Made by a program: the position numbers and the translations under genes. Positions 47,617 to 56,486 of a DNA stretch of 64,000 nucleotides are shown here, piece after piece. The DNA comes from Ottowia sp. (GTDB taxonomy: Bacteria; Pseudomonadota; Gammaproteobacteria; Burkholderiales; Burkholderiaceae_C), in contig NZ_JADJCO010000005.1 of assembly GCF_016703145.1 (NCBI RefSeq), forward strand, positions 620,001 to 684,000, given 5' to 3'. The notes under the pieces were generated by a model, which was not told where the DNA came from, ran no database searches, and saw nothing but the letters and a program-made list of their open reading frames with translations. How positions within the stretch are numbered: position 1 is the stretch's first letter; every line of letters begins with the position of its first letter.

Positions 47617-48698
47617 ACCAGCACGCCTGCGAACACGAGGACCTGGGCGATGGCTGGTGCGGCGACGCCACGTCGGTCGTCGAGTTCCTGCGCCCGCTGC
47701 GCGACCAACTCGATGCGCCCGGCGTGCTGGAAGTCTGCGTCAACCGGCCCGGCGAGCTGCTCGTCGAGACGGTGCGCGGCTGGCAGACCGTACCGGCGCC
47801 CGAGATGACGCAGGAGCGCTGCCTGTCGCTGGCCACCGCCGTGGCCACCTTCTGCGACCAGCAGGTCAACCAGGAGCGCCCGCTGCTGTCGGCCACGCTG
47901 CCCAGCGGCGAGCGCATCCAGTTCGTCATCCCGCCGGCCGTGCCGCGCGGCACGGTGTCGATCACGGTGCGCAAGCCGTCGCACCTGATCAAGCGGCTCG
48001 ACGACTTCGAACGCGAAGGCCTGTTCGAGCGCACGGCCACGGTGACGCGCACACCGAACGCGGAACTGCTGCCCTTCGAGCGCGAACTGGTCGAGCTGAA
48101 GGACGCCGGCCGCTATGCCGAGTTCCTGCGCCTGGCGGTGCGCAAGCACCAGACCATCGTCGTCAGCGGCAAGACCGGCTCAGGCAAGACCACCTTCATG
48201 AAGGGCCTGGTCGAGGAAGTGCCGAAGCACGAGCGGCTGATCACGATCCAGGACACGGCCGAGCTGACGCTGCCGAACCACCCGAACGTGGTGCACCTGT
48301 TCTACAGCAAGGACGCGCAGGGCACGGCCCGCGTGACGGCCAAGTCGCTGCTCGAAGCCTGCCTGCGCATGAAGCCCGACCGCATCTTCCTGGCCGAGGT
48401 GCGCGGCGACGAGTGCTTCTACTTCGTGCGCCTCGCGGCCTCGGGCCACCCGGGCAGCATCACCAGCGTCCATGCCGGCAGCTGCGCGCTCGCCTTCGAG
48501 CAGATGTCGCTGATGATCCGCGAGACCGGCGCCGGCGGCGGCCTGCGCATGGACGAGATCAAGTGGCTGCTGAGCGTCGTCGTCGACGTGATCGTGCAGT
48601 TCGATCGCGACGAGCGCGGGCGCTTCATCTCCGAGATCCTCTACGAGCCCCGGCGCCAGCGGCTCGGGCGCTGGGATCAGCAGGCGGCGGCAGCGTGA
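47613..48698 (+). CDS. virB11: VirB11-type hexameric ATPase
   Basis: A 361-residue traffic ATPase with an N-terminal domain, Walker A VVSGKTGSGKTTFMKGL at about residue 185, the Asp box ITIQDTAELTLP, Walker B DRIFLAEVRGDECF and a His box GHPGSITSVHAGS. It switches the apparatus between pilus assembly and DNA transfer. Overlaps virB10 and virD4 by four bases. Confidence 0.94.
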   Translation: MNQHACEHEDLGDGWCGDATSVVEFLRPLRDQLDAPGVLEVCVNRPGELLVETVRGWQTVPAPEMTQERCLSLATAVATFCDQQVNQERPLLSATLPSGERIQFVIPPAVPRGTVSITVRKPSHLIKRLDDFEREGLFERTATVTRTPNAELLPFERELVELKDAGRYAEFLRLAVRKHQTIVVSGKTGSGKTTFMKGLVEEVPKHERLITIQDTAELTLPNHPNVVHLFYSKDAQGTARVTAKSLLEACLRMKPDRIFLAEVRGDECFYFVRLAASGHPGSITSVHAGSCALAFEQMSLMIRETGAGGGLRMDEIKWLLSVVVDVIVQFDRDERGRFISEILYEPRRQRLGRWDQQAAAA

Positions 48699-50774
48699 GC
48701 AGCGTCGCAGCCCTGCCGTTCGCCGCTTGGCCCACGGGTCGCAAGGTCGCGGCGGGCGCCTTCGCCGTCATCGGCTACGCCGCGCTGGCCTGTGCCGCGG
48801 TCTACCTGGCCGGTGTGCTGTTCCTGGTGCTGAACAAGGCGAACCCGAAGCAGGCGCAGTTCGCCAGCATCGTCCACTACTGGGGCCTCTACGCCGGCGA
48901 TGCCCGGCTGCGCAAGAAGCTGCAGCTCGCGATCGGCGTCTCGGGGATCGGCCTGCTGATCCTGCTGCCGGCCGGCCTTGTGGCTGCTGCAAGGCCGCGG
49001 CGGGCGCTGCATGGCGATGCCAGGTTCGCCAGCCCGGCCGAGGTTGATCGCGCGGGCCTCACGGGCGGCGACGGGCAGCCGGGCATCCTCATCGGCCGCC
49101 ACCGGGGCAAGTTCCTGTCGCTGCCGGGTCAGCTCTCGGTGATGCTGTCCGCGCCGACTCGCAGCGGCAAGGGCGTGGGTGTCGTCATCCCCAACCTGCT
49201 GAACTGGCCCGACTCGGTCGTGGTGCTCGACATCAAGGGCGAGAACTACGACATCACGGCCGGCTACCGCGCTGCGCACGGCCAGGCGGTCTATGCCTTC
49301 TCGCCCTTCGACGAGGACGCGCGCAGCCATCGCTGGAACCCGCTGACCGCCGTGCGCTCCAGCCCGCTGCACCGCGTGGGCGACCTGCTCACCATCGGCC
49401 AGGTCTTCTTCCCCAACGACGGCGGCGGCACCTCGTCGGAAGCCTTCTTCAACGACCAGGCGCGCAACCTGTTCCTGGGCCTGGGCCTCGTCCTCCTCGA
49501 AACCCCCTCACTCCCCCGCACCATCGGCGAGATGCTGCGCCAGTCCTCGGGCAAGGGCCGGTCGCTCAAGGACCACCTGAGCGGCCTGATCACCCAGCGC
49601 CGCGAGGAAGCTTCATCCAAACCCGCTGTCGGACGAGTGCACCGACGCCCTGCAGCGCCTGCTGTCGAACTCGGAGAACACGCTGTCCAGCGTGGTCGCC
49701 ACCTTCAACGCGCCGCTGACGATCTTTGCGGACGCGGTGGTCGATGCGGCAACCAGCGCCGACGACTTCAAGCTCGACGACGTGCGTCGCCGCCGCATGT
49801 CGGTCTATGTGCGCATCCCGCCGAACCGGCTGGCCAACGCCCGCCCGCTGCTGAACCTGTTCTTCTCGCAGCTCGTCAGCCTCAACACGCAGGCCCTGCC
49901 CGAGCAGGAACCGACGCTGAAGGTGCAGTGCCTGCTGGTCAATGACGAGTTCACGGCCATGGGCCGTGTCGGCGTCATCACCAACGCTGCCGCCTTCCTG
50001 GCCGGCTACAACCTGCGCCTGCTGACCGTGGTGCAGGCGATGTCGCAGCTCGATGCCGTCTATGGCGACAAGGAAGCCCGCACCTTCGCCACCAACCACG
50101 GGCTGCAGATCCTCTACGCGCCGCGCGAACAGCGCGACGCCGACGAGTACAGCGCCATGCTCGGCCACTTCACCGAGCGCGCCACGTCGCGCGGGCGCAG
50201 CCGGTCCTTCAGCGGCCACGGGCACAGCACCGTCAGCCGCAACGAGAGCGAGCAGCGCCGCGCGCTGCTGCTGCCGCAGGAGTTCAAGGAACTGGGCAGT
50301 GAGCGCCTGGTGGTGATCTTCGAGAACTGCAAGCCGATCCTCGGCGAGAAGATCCGCTACTACCGCGACAAGGCCTTCACCTCGCGCCTGCTGAGAGCGC
50401 CGGACGTGCCGCTCATGGACATGGACCTCCACCTGGCGCGGGTCCAGCAACGCTGGCGCTATGCCGACGACGAACTGCCGGCCGGGCAGACCTTGAGCCT
50501 GGAGGCGCTGGCCCACGACCACACGCTGTTGCCGGACTCGTTCGAGGGTCCACCGGACAAAGTCGCCGACGAATTGCTGACCTTCTTCGACAAGGGCGCG
50601 CCGGGTATCCCGGGCATCGGCGGATCGATCGAGCCCGTTGCCGACGAGGACGGCGTCCTGCTCGCCGATAGCGACGCGACGGTGATGACGCTAGACGTGG
50701 CCGCACTCGACGCCGACATCGACGCGCCGCCAGGCGGTGAACCCAGCGTGTCAGAGGCCCAGATCAATCCTTGA
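48695..50774 (+). pseudogene. virD4: VirD4-type coupling protein, one-base frameshift
   Basis: It starts at GTG 48695 (GTGA overlap with virB11), with two membrane segments (about 20-40 and 75-95) and Walker A SAPTRSGKGVGVVIPNLL at about residue 150, then LDIKGENYDITAGYR. After QRREEA (about 49615) the frame is lost. The rest (NPLSDECTDALQRLLSNSEN, VQCLLVNDEFTAMGRVGVIT with Walker B, LTVVQAMSQLDAVYG) continues in the +1 frame to 50774. Removing one A from the AAA near 49619 restores a 692-residue protein. If real, DNA transfer would be lost; a sequencing indel is equally possible. Confidence 0.85.
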
Positions 50775-50792
50775 GAACACGGGAGAACTGCT

Positions 50793-51437
50793 GTGCGCAA
50801 CGCCACCCCATTCGTCCCCTGGCTGCTCGTCCTTGCTTCCTGCAGCTCGCCCCCGAAACCACCGACAGTGGACGAGTCGCAGAAGCGGCCCGTCAACTCC
50901 CAGATGGCCGTCGAACTGCAGGTCTGCAAGAACGACCTCCAGAACACGCGCATCCTGGCCACCGAGTCCAGCCGCATCGCGGAGACCACCGCGGCCACGC
51001 TGGCGAACCTGGCGGCGCGCCAGCAGCTTCTGGCCGCCATGCAGGCGCCGACCGCCCAGCAGGTCAAGGCCAACAGCGTCTTCACCGTGCGGTTCGACCT
51101 CGGCAGCACGCGCGTCGCCATCCCGCCGGACATCGCCGCTGCCCTGGTGGAAGAGGCCAAGGCGTCGCCGCTGGTGCTGCTGCGCGGGCGTACCGATGGG
51201 ACCAGCGACGCGCCGGCCGAGAGCCGCATTGCGCGGGAACGGGCGGCTGCTGTGCGTGACTACCTGGTGGCGGCGGGCGTGGACCCGGCGCGCATCCGCG
51301 CCACCTACCAGCCGGCCGGCGACCACGTGGCTGACAACGCCAGCGCCGGCGGGCGCGGCCTGAACCGCCGCGTCGAGATCGAGCTGTACCGCGCGCTGCC
51401 CGTCGCACTGAGCGCCACCGCCGTCGCCCAGCCCTGA
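50793..51437 (+). CDS. OmpA-family peptidoglycan-associated lipoprotein of the T4SS
   Basis: A 214-residue protein from GTG 50793. It has a short lipoprotein signal (WLLVLASCSSPP, Cys17), a helical segment, then a C-terminal OmpA-like domain (FTVRFDLGSTRVAIPPDIAA, RTDGTSDAPAESRIARERAA, NRRVEIELY). Probably anchors the transfer apparatus to the cell wall; no VirB7 is visible elsewhere and this lipoprotein might substitute in part. Confidence 0.82.
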   Translation: MRNATPFVPWLLVLASCSSPPKPPTVDESQKRPVNSQMAVELQVCKNDLQNTRILATESSRIAETTAATLANLAARQQLLAAMQAPTAQQVKANSVFTVRFDLGSTRVAIPPDIAAALVEEAKASPLVLLRGRTDGTSDAPAESRIARERAAAVRDYLVAAGVDPARIRATYQPAGDHVADNASAGGRGLNRRVEIELYRALPVALSATAVAQP

Positions 51438-51468
51438 GCTTCCACCCACCCATCATCGCGAGGTCGCC

Positions 51469-52611
51469 ATGGATGCAGACAACTCCCCCGTCCGCCAGGC
51501 AGCACCAGCCCAGGGCGGCACCGTCGAGCCCGCCAATCGCGCCCCGGTGGCCATCGAGCGATTCCAGACGCCCAGTGACAGCACCGGCGAGCGCTACGAG
51601 ATGCGCGATCCTTTCGCGGAGGTCACGTACCGCGCGAACACCCTCCCGGAGATGGTGGCCAAGGCCGATCAACTCGGCAGCACGCGCTTCGTCGCGGTGG
51701 CCGAAGACGGCAAGCGCACGTCGATCCAGAAGGTCGATGGCGAATGGCAACGCGGGCAACAGCGTCCGGCTGCGCCCGAGCGGCCCCTGGACGCGGGGCC
51801 GGCGCGCGACGAGGTGCCCGAGGCCACGAATGTGGTACCGATGCCAGGGGCCGCCACGACGCCCGCGCAGCCAGAGCAAGTTGATGCCCAGGCCATCGCG
51901 AAAATCGATGCCCAGGCCGAGCGCGCCGCGCTCGTCGCACGCCTCGAAGCCGCGCTGATGGACCGCAACATCATCAAGCGGGCTCCGGTGACGATGGGTG
52001 ACGTGACCATCGGCCGCACCGAGTACCGCTTCCGCGGCGACACCTCGCGGGTGGCGTTCACCGAGTCGACCTTCCGCCTGGCCACCGACACCAACAGCCC
52101 GTCGGTCGCCCGCTCGATGGTCGACGTGGCCGAAGCGCGCAACTGGAAGGCGCTGCGCGTGTCGGGCAACGAAGACTTCAAGCGCATGGTCTGGCTCGAA
52201 GCCTCGGTGCGCGGCGTGAAGACCCTGGGCTACGAGCCGAACCCCGGCGACCTGGAAGTGCTGAAGCGCGAACGCGAGGCGCGCCTGGTCAACCGCATCG
52301 AGCCGGCCCGGGACGCGAGCAACAGCGCAGTTGCAGCGCCGGCCGAGAAGGCATCGGCCCGCGGCGGCGGTGGCCGCAAGGCCGTGCTGGCCGCCATCGA
52401 GGCGGTGCTGGTCGCCAAGAAGGTGCCCGAGAAGCAGCGCGCGGCCGTGATGGCCGCCGCGACCGAGAAGCTGGCCCAGCGCATCCGCGACGGCCAGGTG
52501 CCCAAGGTGAAGGTCTACGACAAGGCGGCGCCGTCGCAGCGCCCGGTCGTCGTCCCCACGCCCGAGATGCAGCGCTCGCGCGAACGCGCCGCGCCGGCGC
52601 CCGTGCGGTGA
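51469..52611 (+). CDS. LPD7-domain protein of conjugative elements
   Basis: A 380-residue protein. The N-terminal ~80 residues form a small module (RYEMRDPFAEVTYRANTLPE). After an acidic/Pro linker, residues ~165-270 match the large polyvalent-protein-associated domain 7 (VAFTESTFRLATDTNSPSVA, ARNWKALRVSGNEDFKRMVW, LEASVRGVKTLGYEPNPGDL). The tail is a basic helix. LPD7 modules are commonly fused to relaxases or toxins; here it stands alone. Role in DNA transfer is inferred. Confidence 0.75.
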   Translation: MDADNSPVRQAAPAQGGTVEPANRAPVAIERFQTPSDSTGERYEMRDPFAEVTYRANTLPEMVAKADQLGSTRFVAVAEDGKRTSIQKVDGEWQRGQQRPAAPERPLDAGPARDEVPEATNVVPMPGAATTPAQPEQVDAQAIAKIDAQAERAALVARLEAALMDRNIIKRAPVTMGDVTIGRTEYRFRGDTSRVAFTESTFRLATDTNSPSVARSMVDVAEARNWKALRVSGNEDFKRMVWLEASVRGVKTLGYEPNPGDLEVLKREREARLVNRIEPARDASNSAVAAPAEKASARGGGGRKAVLAAIEAVLVAKKVPEKQRAAVMAAATEKLAQRIRDGQVPKVKVYDKAAPSQRPVVVPTPEMQRSRERAAPAPVR

Positions 52612-52621
52612 GGCCACGCCG

Positions 52622-53926
52622 GTGGACACGTCGACCCATAGCATCACGGCGCCATCCGCGATCTACAAGATTGCCGGCCGGCGTTTCGAGATCGGATCGC
52701 GTGGGTATGCAGATGCCATTGCCGAAGCCCATGCCTCGCACCAGCGCCCTCGCTGCATGTGCCTGGTGGATGGCGTGGAGATGTACGTCGCCCGCCTCGC
52801 GGGTTCGGATCGGGGCTACATCGTCAAGCGCATGCCCGACACGGGCAGCCATCACGCGCCCGACTGCCCGTCCTACGAACCGCCAGCCGAGTTCTCCGGC
52901 CTGGGGCAGGTGCTGGGCAGCGCGATCACCGAAGACCCGGCCACCGGCGAGACGACGCTGAAGCTGGACTTCCCGCTGGCCAAGATGCCGGGACGATCGA
53001 CGATGCCACCGGCCGGCGGCGAGAGTGACAGCGTCTCCTCCTCGGGCACGAAGCTCTCGTTGCGCGGCCTGCTGCACTACCTGTGGGACCAGGCCGAGCT
53101 GACACGCTGGCATCCGGGATTCGCGGGCAAGCGGACCTGGGCTACGGTGCGAAGGCATCTACTCCAAGCCGCGGAGCACAAGCTCGCGCGCGGCGACTCG
53201 CTGCGCGCCCGGCTCTACGTGCCGGAGCCCTTCTCCATCGACGAGCGCGACGCGATCAACGTCCGGCGGCTTGCTCAGTGGCAGCACGCAGTGGCCGCTC
53301 CTGGGAAGGCGCAGCACCTGATGCTGCTGATTGGCGAGGTCAAGGAGATCGTGCCGGCACGCTACGGCTTCAAGGCAATCGTGAAGCACATGCCCGACCA
53401 GGCCTTCGCGATCGACGAGCAGCTCTACCGGCGGCTCGGCCGTCGCTTCGAACCCGAACTGGCGCTGTGGGGTGCCAGCGACGACATCCACATGGTGATG
53501 ATCGCCACCTTCGGCGTGAGCAGTGCCGGCGTTCCGGCGATCCACGAGCTGAGCCTGATGCCGGTGACGCGGCAATGGCTGCCGGTCGAGGACGGGTTCG
53601 AAAAGCAGCTCCTGGACCGGCTCGTCGGCGAGAACCGCGCGTTCGTGAAAGGCCTGCACTACAACCTCGGGCGGGATAACGGGATCGCCAGCGCCGTGCT
53701 CACCGACTGCGAAGGGTTGGCGCCGATGCTGTTCATCGTTCCCGCAGGCCTCGACGAAGCGACTCCGGGTCGCACGACTGGCGACCCAGGCCCGGCGGTG
53801 TGGATGTGGCGTCGAACCGGTGAGCCGATACCTCCCTTCCCGCAGAGGTGCACCCAATCGCCCAGGCCGACGGGGCCCGCGCATGCACAGCGCCCGCCCC
53901 AGCCGGCCCATGCTGAACGTCCATAG
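52622..53926 (+). CDS. DUF1173 family protein
   Basis: A 434-residue protein from GTG 52622. The N-terminal half has CMCLVDGVEMYVARLAG, then DTGSHHAPDCPSYEPP, a probable metal-binding Cys/His cluster. Further on come LRGLLHYLWDQAELTRWHPG, FLDRL-like LLDRLVGENRAFVKGLHYNL and a Pro-rich end. This family is widespread in ICEs of this type, and its biochemical role is unknown. It is the last gene of the conserved transfer block; the cargo starts after it. Confidence 0.78.
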   Translation: MDTSTHSITAPSAIYKIAGRRFEIGSRGYADAIAEAHASHQRPRCMCLVDGVEMYVARLAGSDRGYIVKRMPDTGSHHAPDCPSYEPPAEFSGLGQVLGSAITEDPATGETTLKLDFPLAKMPGRSTMPPAGGESDSVSSSGTKLSLRGLLHYLWDQAELTRWHPGFAGKRTWATVRRHLLQAAEHKLARGDSLRARLYVPEPFSIDERDAINVRRLAQWQHAVAAPGKAQHLMLLIGEVKEIVPARYGFKAIVKHMPDQAFAIDEQLYRRLGRRFEPELALWGASDDIHMVMIATFGVSSAGVPAIHELSLMPVTRQWLPVEDGFEKQLLDRLVGENRAFVKGLHYNLGRDNGIASAVLTDCEGLAPMLFIVPAGLDEATPGRTTGDPGPAVWMWRRTGEPIPPFPQRCTQSPRPTGPAHAQRPPQPAHAERP

Positions 53927-53928
53927 AA

Positions 53929-53954
53929 TGCATTACTTGCAAATAAGTAGTGCA
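53929..53954 (+). promoter_or_regulatory. Inverted repeat operator upstream of abiEi
   Basis: TGCATTACTT-GCAAAT-AAGTAGTGCA, 10-bp arms with one mismatch, ending 18 bp before the abiEi ATG in an AT-rich patch. Known AbiEi antitoxins autorepress through such repeats. Confidence 0.6.
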
Positions 53955-53972
53955 CTTTGCTACCATGCTGGC

Positions 53973-54581
53973 ATGCCTGCCCAAAGCCATGCCGACAAGC
54001 TGCTGCGCCTTGCCGCGAAGCAGCCCGCCGTGTCCGCGCGCGAGCTGTCCGCGCACGGTATTCCTGCGCGCACGGTCTCGCGCATGGCTGCGCGTGGCCA
54101 AGTCCACCGCGTCGGCCGCGGGCTGTACACCGGCGCCGAGGGATCACCGAGCGCGCACCAGTCGGCGATCGAGGTGACACGGCAGGCTCCCAAGGCCGTG
54201 GTGTGCCTTCTCTCTGCCCTGGAGATCCACGGCATCGGTGTGCAGGCTCCATTCGAGGTCTGGATCGCGCTGCCGGCTGGTACGCACGCACCGAAAGGCG
54301 CCCAAGTTGCCCTGCGCGTCACCCGCCTGTCTGGCGAGGCTTTCACCGAGGGCATCGAAACCGTCGTGCTCGACGGCGCACCGGTCCGCGTCTACAGCCT
54401 GGCCAAGACCATCACCGACTGCTTCAAGCTGCGCAGCAAGGTGGGCCTCGACGTGGCGCTCGAAGCCCTTCGCGAGGCGTGGCGACAGCGCAAGGTGACG
54501 ATAGACGACCTGTGGCGCTACGCCAAGGTCAACCGGATGACCAACGTGATGCGCCCGTACCTCGAGGCAATGACCGGATGA
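53973..54581 (+). CDS. abiEi: AbiEi-type antitoxin/transcriptional repressor
   Basis: A 202-residue protein with an N-terminal winged helix (LRLAAKQPAVSARELSAHGI, VSRMAARGQVHRVGRGLYT) and a C-terminal AbiEi domain (VVCLLSALEIHGIGVQAP, VRVYSLAKTITDCFKLRSKV). It neutralises AbiEii and represses its own operon. ATG 53973 is chosen because it follows the operator; an upstream frame extension lies inside the operator. Its stop overlaps abiEii (ATGA). Confidence 0.88.
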   Translation: MPAQSHADKLLRLAAKQPAVSARELSAHGIPARTVSRMAARGQVHRVGRGLYTGAEGSPSAHQSAIEVTRQAPKAVVCLLSALEIHGIGVQAPFEVWIALPAGTHAPKGAQVALRVTRLSGEAFTEGIETVVLDGAPVRVYSLAKTITDCFKLRSKVGLDVALEALREAWRQRKVTIDDLWRYAKVNRMTNVMRPYLEAMTG

Positions 54582-55480
54582 GCGCAGACCGGTCGGCTTC
54601 GGTGCTCGCACGCCTTCTGAATCGATCGCGCAGCACCGGCGAGAACTACAACCTCCTGCTCTCGCGCTTCGCGATCGAGCGGCTGCTGTACCGGCTCTCA
54701 GTGTCCCCACATGCCGGCACCTTCGTGCTGAAGGGCGCGCTGCTGTTTGCACTGTGGTTCGACTCGCCGCACCGTCCAACGAAAGACGCCGACCTGCTGG
54801 GCTTCGGCGCGGATGACGCGGACACACTGCGCAGCACATTCACCGCGATCTGCGCGATCGACGCCGACGACGGCGTCCGATACGAAACTGCGGGCATGCG
54901 GATCGCGCCGATCCGCGAAGACAACGTCTACGGCGGACTGCGCCTGACGATTCCGGCGTTCATCGGCAGCGCGCGCCTGCCGGTGCAGGTGGACATCGGA
55001 TTTGGCGACGCGATCACGCCCGCGCCAGAGACGGTCACCTACCCCACGTTGCTCGACGACCTGGCAGCGCCTTCGCTGAGGGCGTATCCCGTCTACACGG
55101 TCATCGCGGAGAAGCTGCACGCGATGGTCGTGCTGGGGATGAACAATAGTCGCATGAAGGACTTCTTCGACCTCGCGGTGATCGCCAGGACAACGGAACT
55201 CGAAGGTCGCACGCTGGTGGACGCCATCCGCGCGACGTTTGCGAGGCGGAACACATCGCTGCCGACGTCAACTCCCACTGCGCTGACCACCGAGTTCTCG
55301 TCGAACCCGCTCAAAGCCCAGCAGTGGCGGGCATTCGTGACGAAGGCGGGTCTGCAGCGGACCAGCCTGGAGGAGTTGGTTGACGCGCTCGCCGCGTTCC
55401 TCAATCCGGCGATCGCCGCGTGCACCCTCAACAGTGGCTTCCAGTCGAAGTGGAACCCTGCGGCGAGCGAGTGGGAGTAG
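54578..55480 (+). CDS. abiEii: AbiEii/AbiGii nucleotidyltransferase toxin
   Basis: A 300-residue protein of the DUF1814 nucleotidyltransferase class. The G-[GA] and DxD motifs are in FVLKGALLFALWFDSPHRPT and KDADLLGFG (about residues 48-78). Conserved later motifs are VYTVIAEKLHAMVVLGMNNS and RMKDFFDL. Such toxins modify tRNA or block growth during phage infection (abortive infection). Type IV toxin-antitoxin pair with abiEi. Confidence 0.88.
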   Translation: MSADRSASVLARLLNRSRSTGENYNLLLSRFAIERLLYRLSVSPHAGTFVLKGALLFALWFDSPHRPTKDADLLGFGADDADTLRSTFTAICAIDADDGVRYETAGMRIAPIREDNVYGGLRLTIPAFIGSARLPVQVDIGFGDAITPAPETVTYPTLLDDLAAPSLRAYPVYTVIAEKLHAMVVLGMNNSRMKDFFDLAVIARTTELEGRTLVDAIRATFARRNTSLPTSTPTALTTEFSSNPLKAQQWRAFVTKAGLQRTSLEELVDALAAFLNPAIAACTLNSGFQSKWNPAASEWE

Positions 55481-55671
55481 GTGACTAGCCACGCAATAGA
55501 TTGCGGGAACGACTAGCTTTCTAGGAGTAGCCGACTCCGGCGTCCTTGGGTGTCGTTGCGGGTTTGGTGCAGCCGGTACCTGCAGCCCTACATTGAACCT
55601 CCCGCAGCATGTAGCGGTCAGCAGCGGCAGAGCGGTTTCCTACCTGCGCGCGCCCCTCGCCATCAGGCCAC

Positions 55672-55680
55672 CTAGAGTTC
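55672..55680 (+). promoter_or_regulatory. Shared CCTAGAGTT element, upstream of the phd/parE and restriction genes
   Basis: Lies 64 bp before the antitoxin ATG, in the 264-bp gap after abiEii. Identical to the sites at 34053 and 37911. Confidence 0.35.
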
Positions 55681-55744
55681 CTAAATCCGCCCAATGGCGT
55701 AGACTGCACAGGATTCTGTCATCTACCCCCTTTAGGAGCCGGCC

Positions 55745-56092
55745 ATGGGCTTTTCAGCCAGTGATGTGGTGCCCTTCACCCAGGCACGCGCGAACCTGTC
55801 CGAGCTGGCCGATCAAGCAAAGGCCGGCGCCGAAAAGATCATCACCAAGAACGGTGAGAGCTACGTCGCACTGATTGACGCAGAACGGCTGGACTACTAC
55901 CACCGGCTGGAGCGGGAACGCATCCACCTGCTGCTTATCGACGATGCCAAGCGCGGCCTCGCCGACATCGCAGCCGGCCGCACATTTGAGGCGGACGAAG
56001 CCATCGGCCAGCTACAGCAGCGCCGCAAGGCTGCCGCCAAGGCGGCCAGCACGGCGGGCCAGGGCAAGCCTGCGAGCAAGAAGCGTGGCTGA
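55745..56092 (+). CDS. Phd/YefM-type antitoxin
   Basis: A 115-residue protein: VVPFTQARANLSELADQAKA and IITKNGESYVALIDAERLDY are the Phd/YefM DNA-binding core, followed by a helical toxin-binding part and a Lys/Ala-rich tail. TTAGGAG precedes the ATG. Its last codons overlap the GTG start of the ParE-type gene. Confidence 0.86.
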   Translation: MGFSASDVVPFTQARANLSELADQAKAGAEKIITKNGESYVALIDAERLDYYHRLERERIHLLLIDDAKRGLADIAAGRTFEADEAIGQLQQRRKAAAKAASTAGQGKPASKKRG

Positions 56093-56486
56093 CACGTCAT
56101 ACCGGGTCGAGCTGACCGCAAGTTTCCTGGAGCGCCTGGACGCCGTCGAGGCGTTCTTGGTAGAGGCGGACGCCGGTCTTGCATTTGATGACCTGCTGGC
56201 AGAGCTGCGCGCCGCTGTCATCCCTAACCTGCGGCGCTTCCCGCGCATCGGTCGGCGCTACCTCGCCAATCCGCCTCAGTCGGCCGAGGCACTGGCGCAA
56301 CTAGCTGTGCTGCCGGCCGGCGCACCGGATGCGCTTCGTGAATACCTGCATGGCGACTACTTGATGCTTTACACGGTGGTGGATGCTTCCACAGAGGCCA
56401 AGTCCTCCATGTACTTGCTGTCCATTCGGCATCACCGCCAACTCTCGTTCGACTTCGCTCGCCTTTGGCCAGCAACGAAACAATGA
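56085..56486 (+). CDS. ParE/RelE-superfamily toxin
   Basis: A 133-residue protein from GTG 56085: YRVELTASFLERLDAVEAFL, IPNLRRFPRIGRRYLANPPQ, REYLHGDYLMLYTVVDA and MYLLSIRHHRQLSFDF, the alpha-beta layout of ParE/RelE. Longer than most ParE by ~30 residues because of an inserted helix. Its last bases overlap the ATG of the next gene, so it is translationally linked with the restriction genes. Confidence 0.8.
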   Translation: MADTSYRVELTASFLERLDAVEAFLVEADAGLAFDDLLAELRAAVIPNLRRFPRIGRRYLANPPQSAEALAQLAVLPAGAPDALREYLHGDYLMLYTVVDASTEAKSSMYLLSIRHHRQLSFDFARLWPATKQ

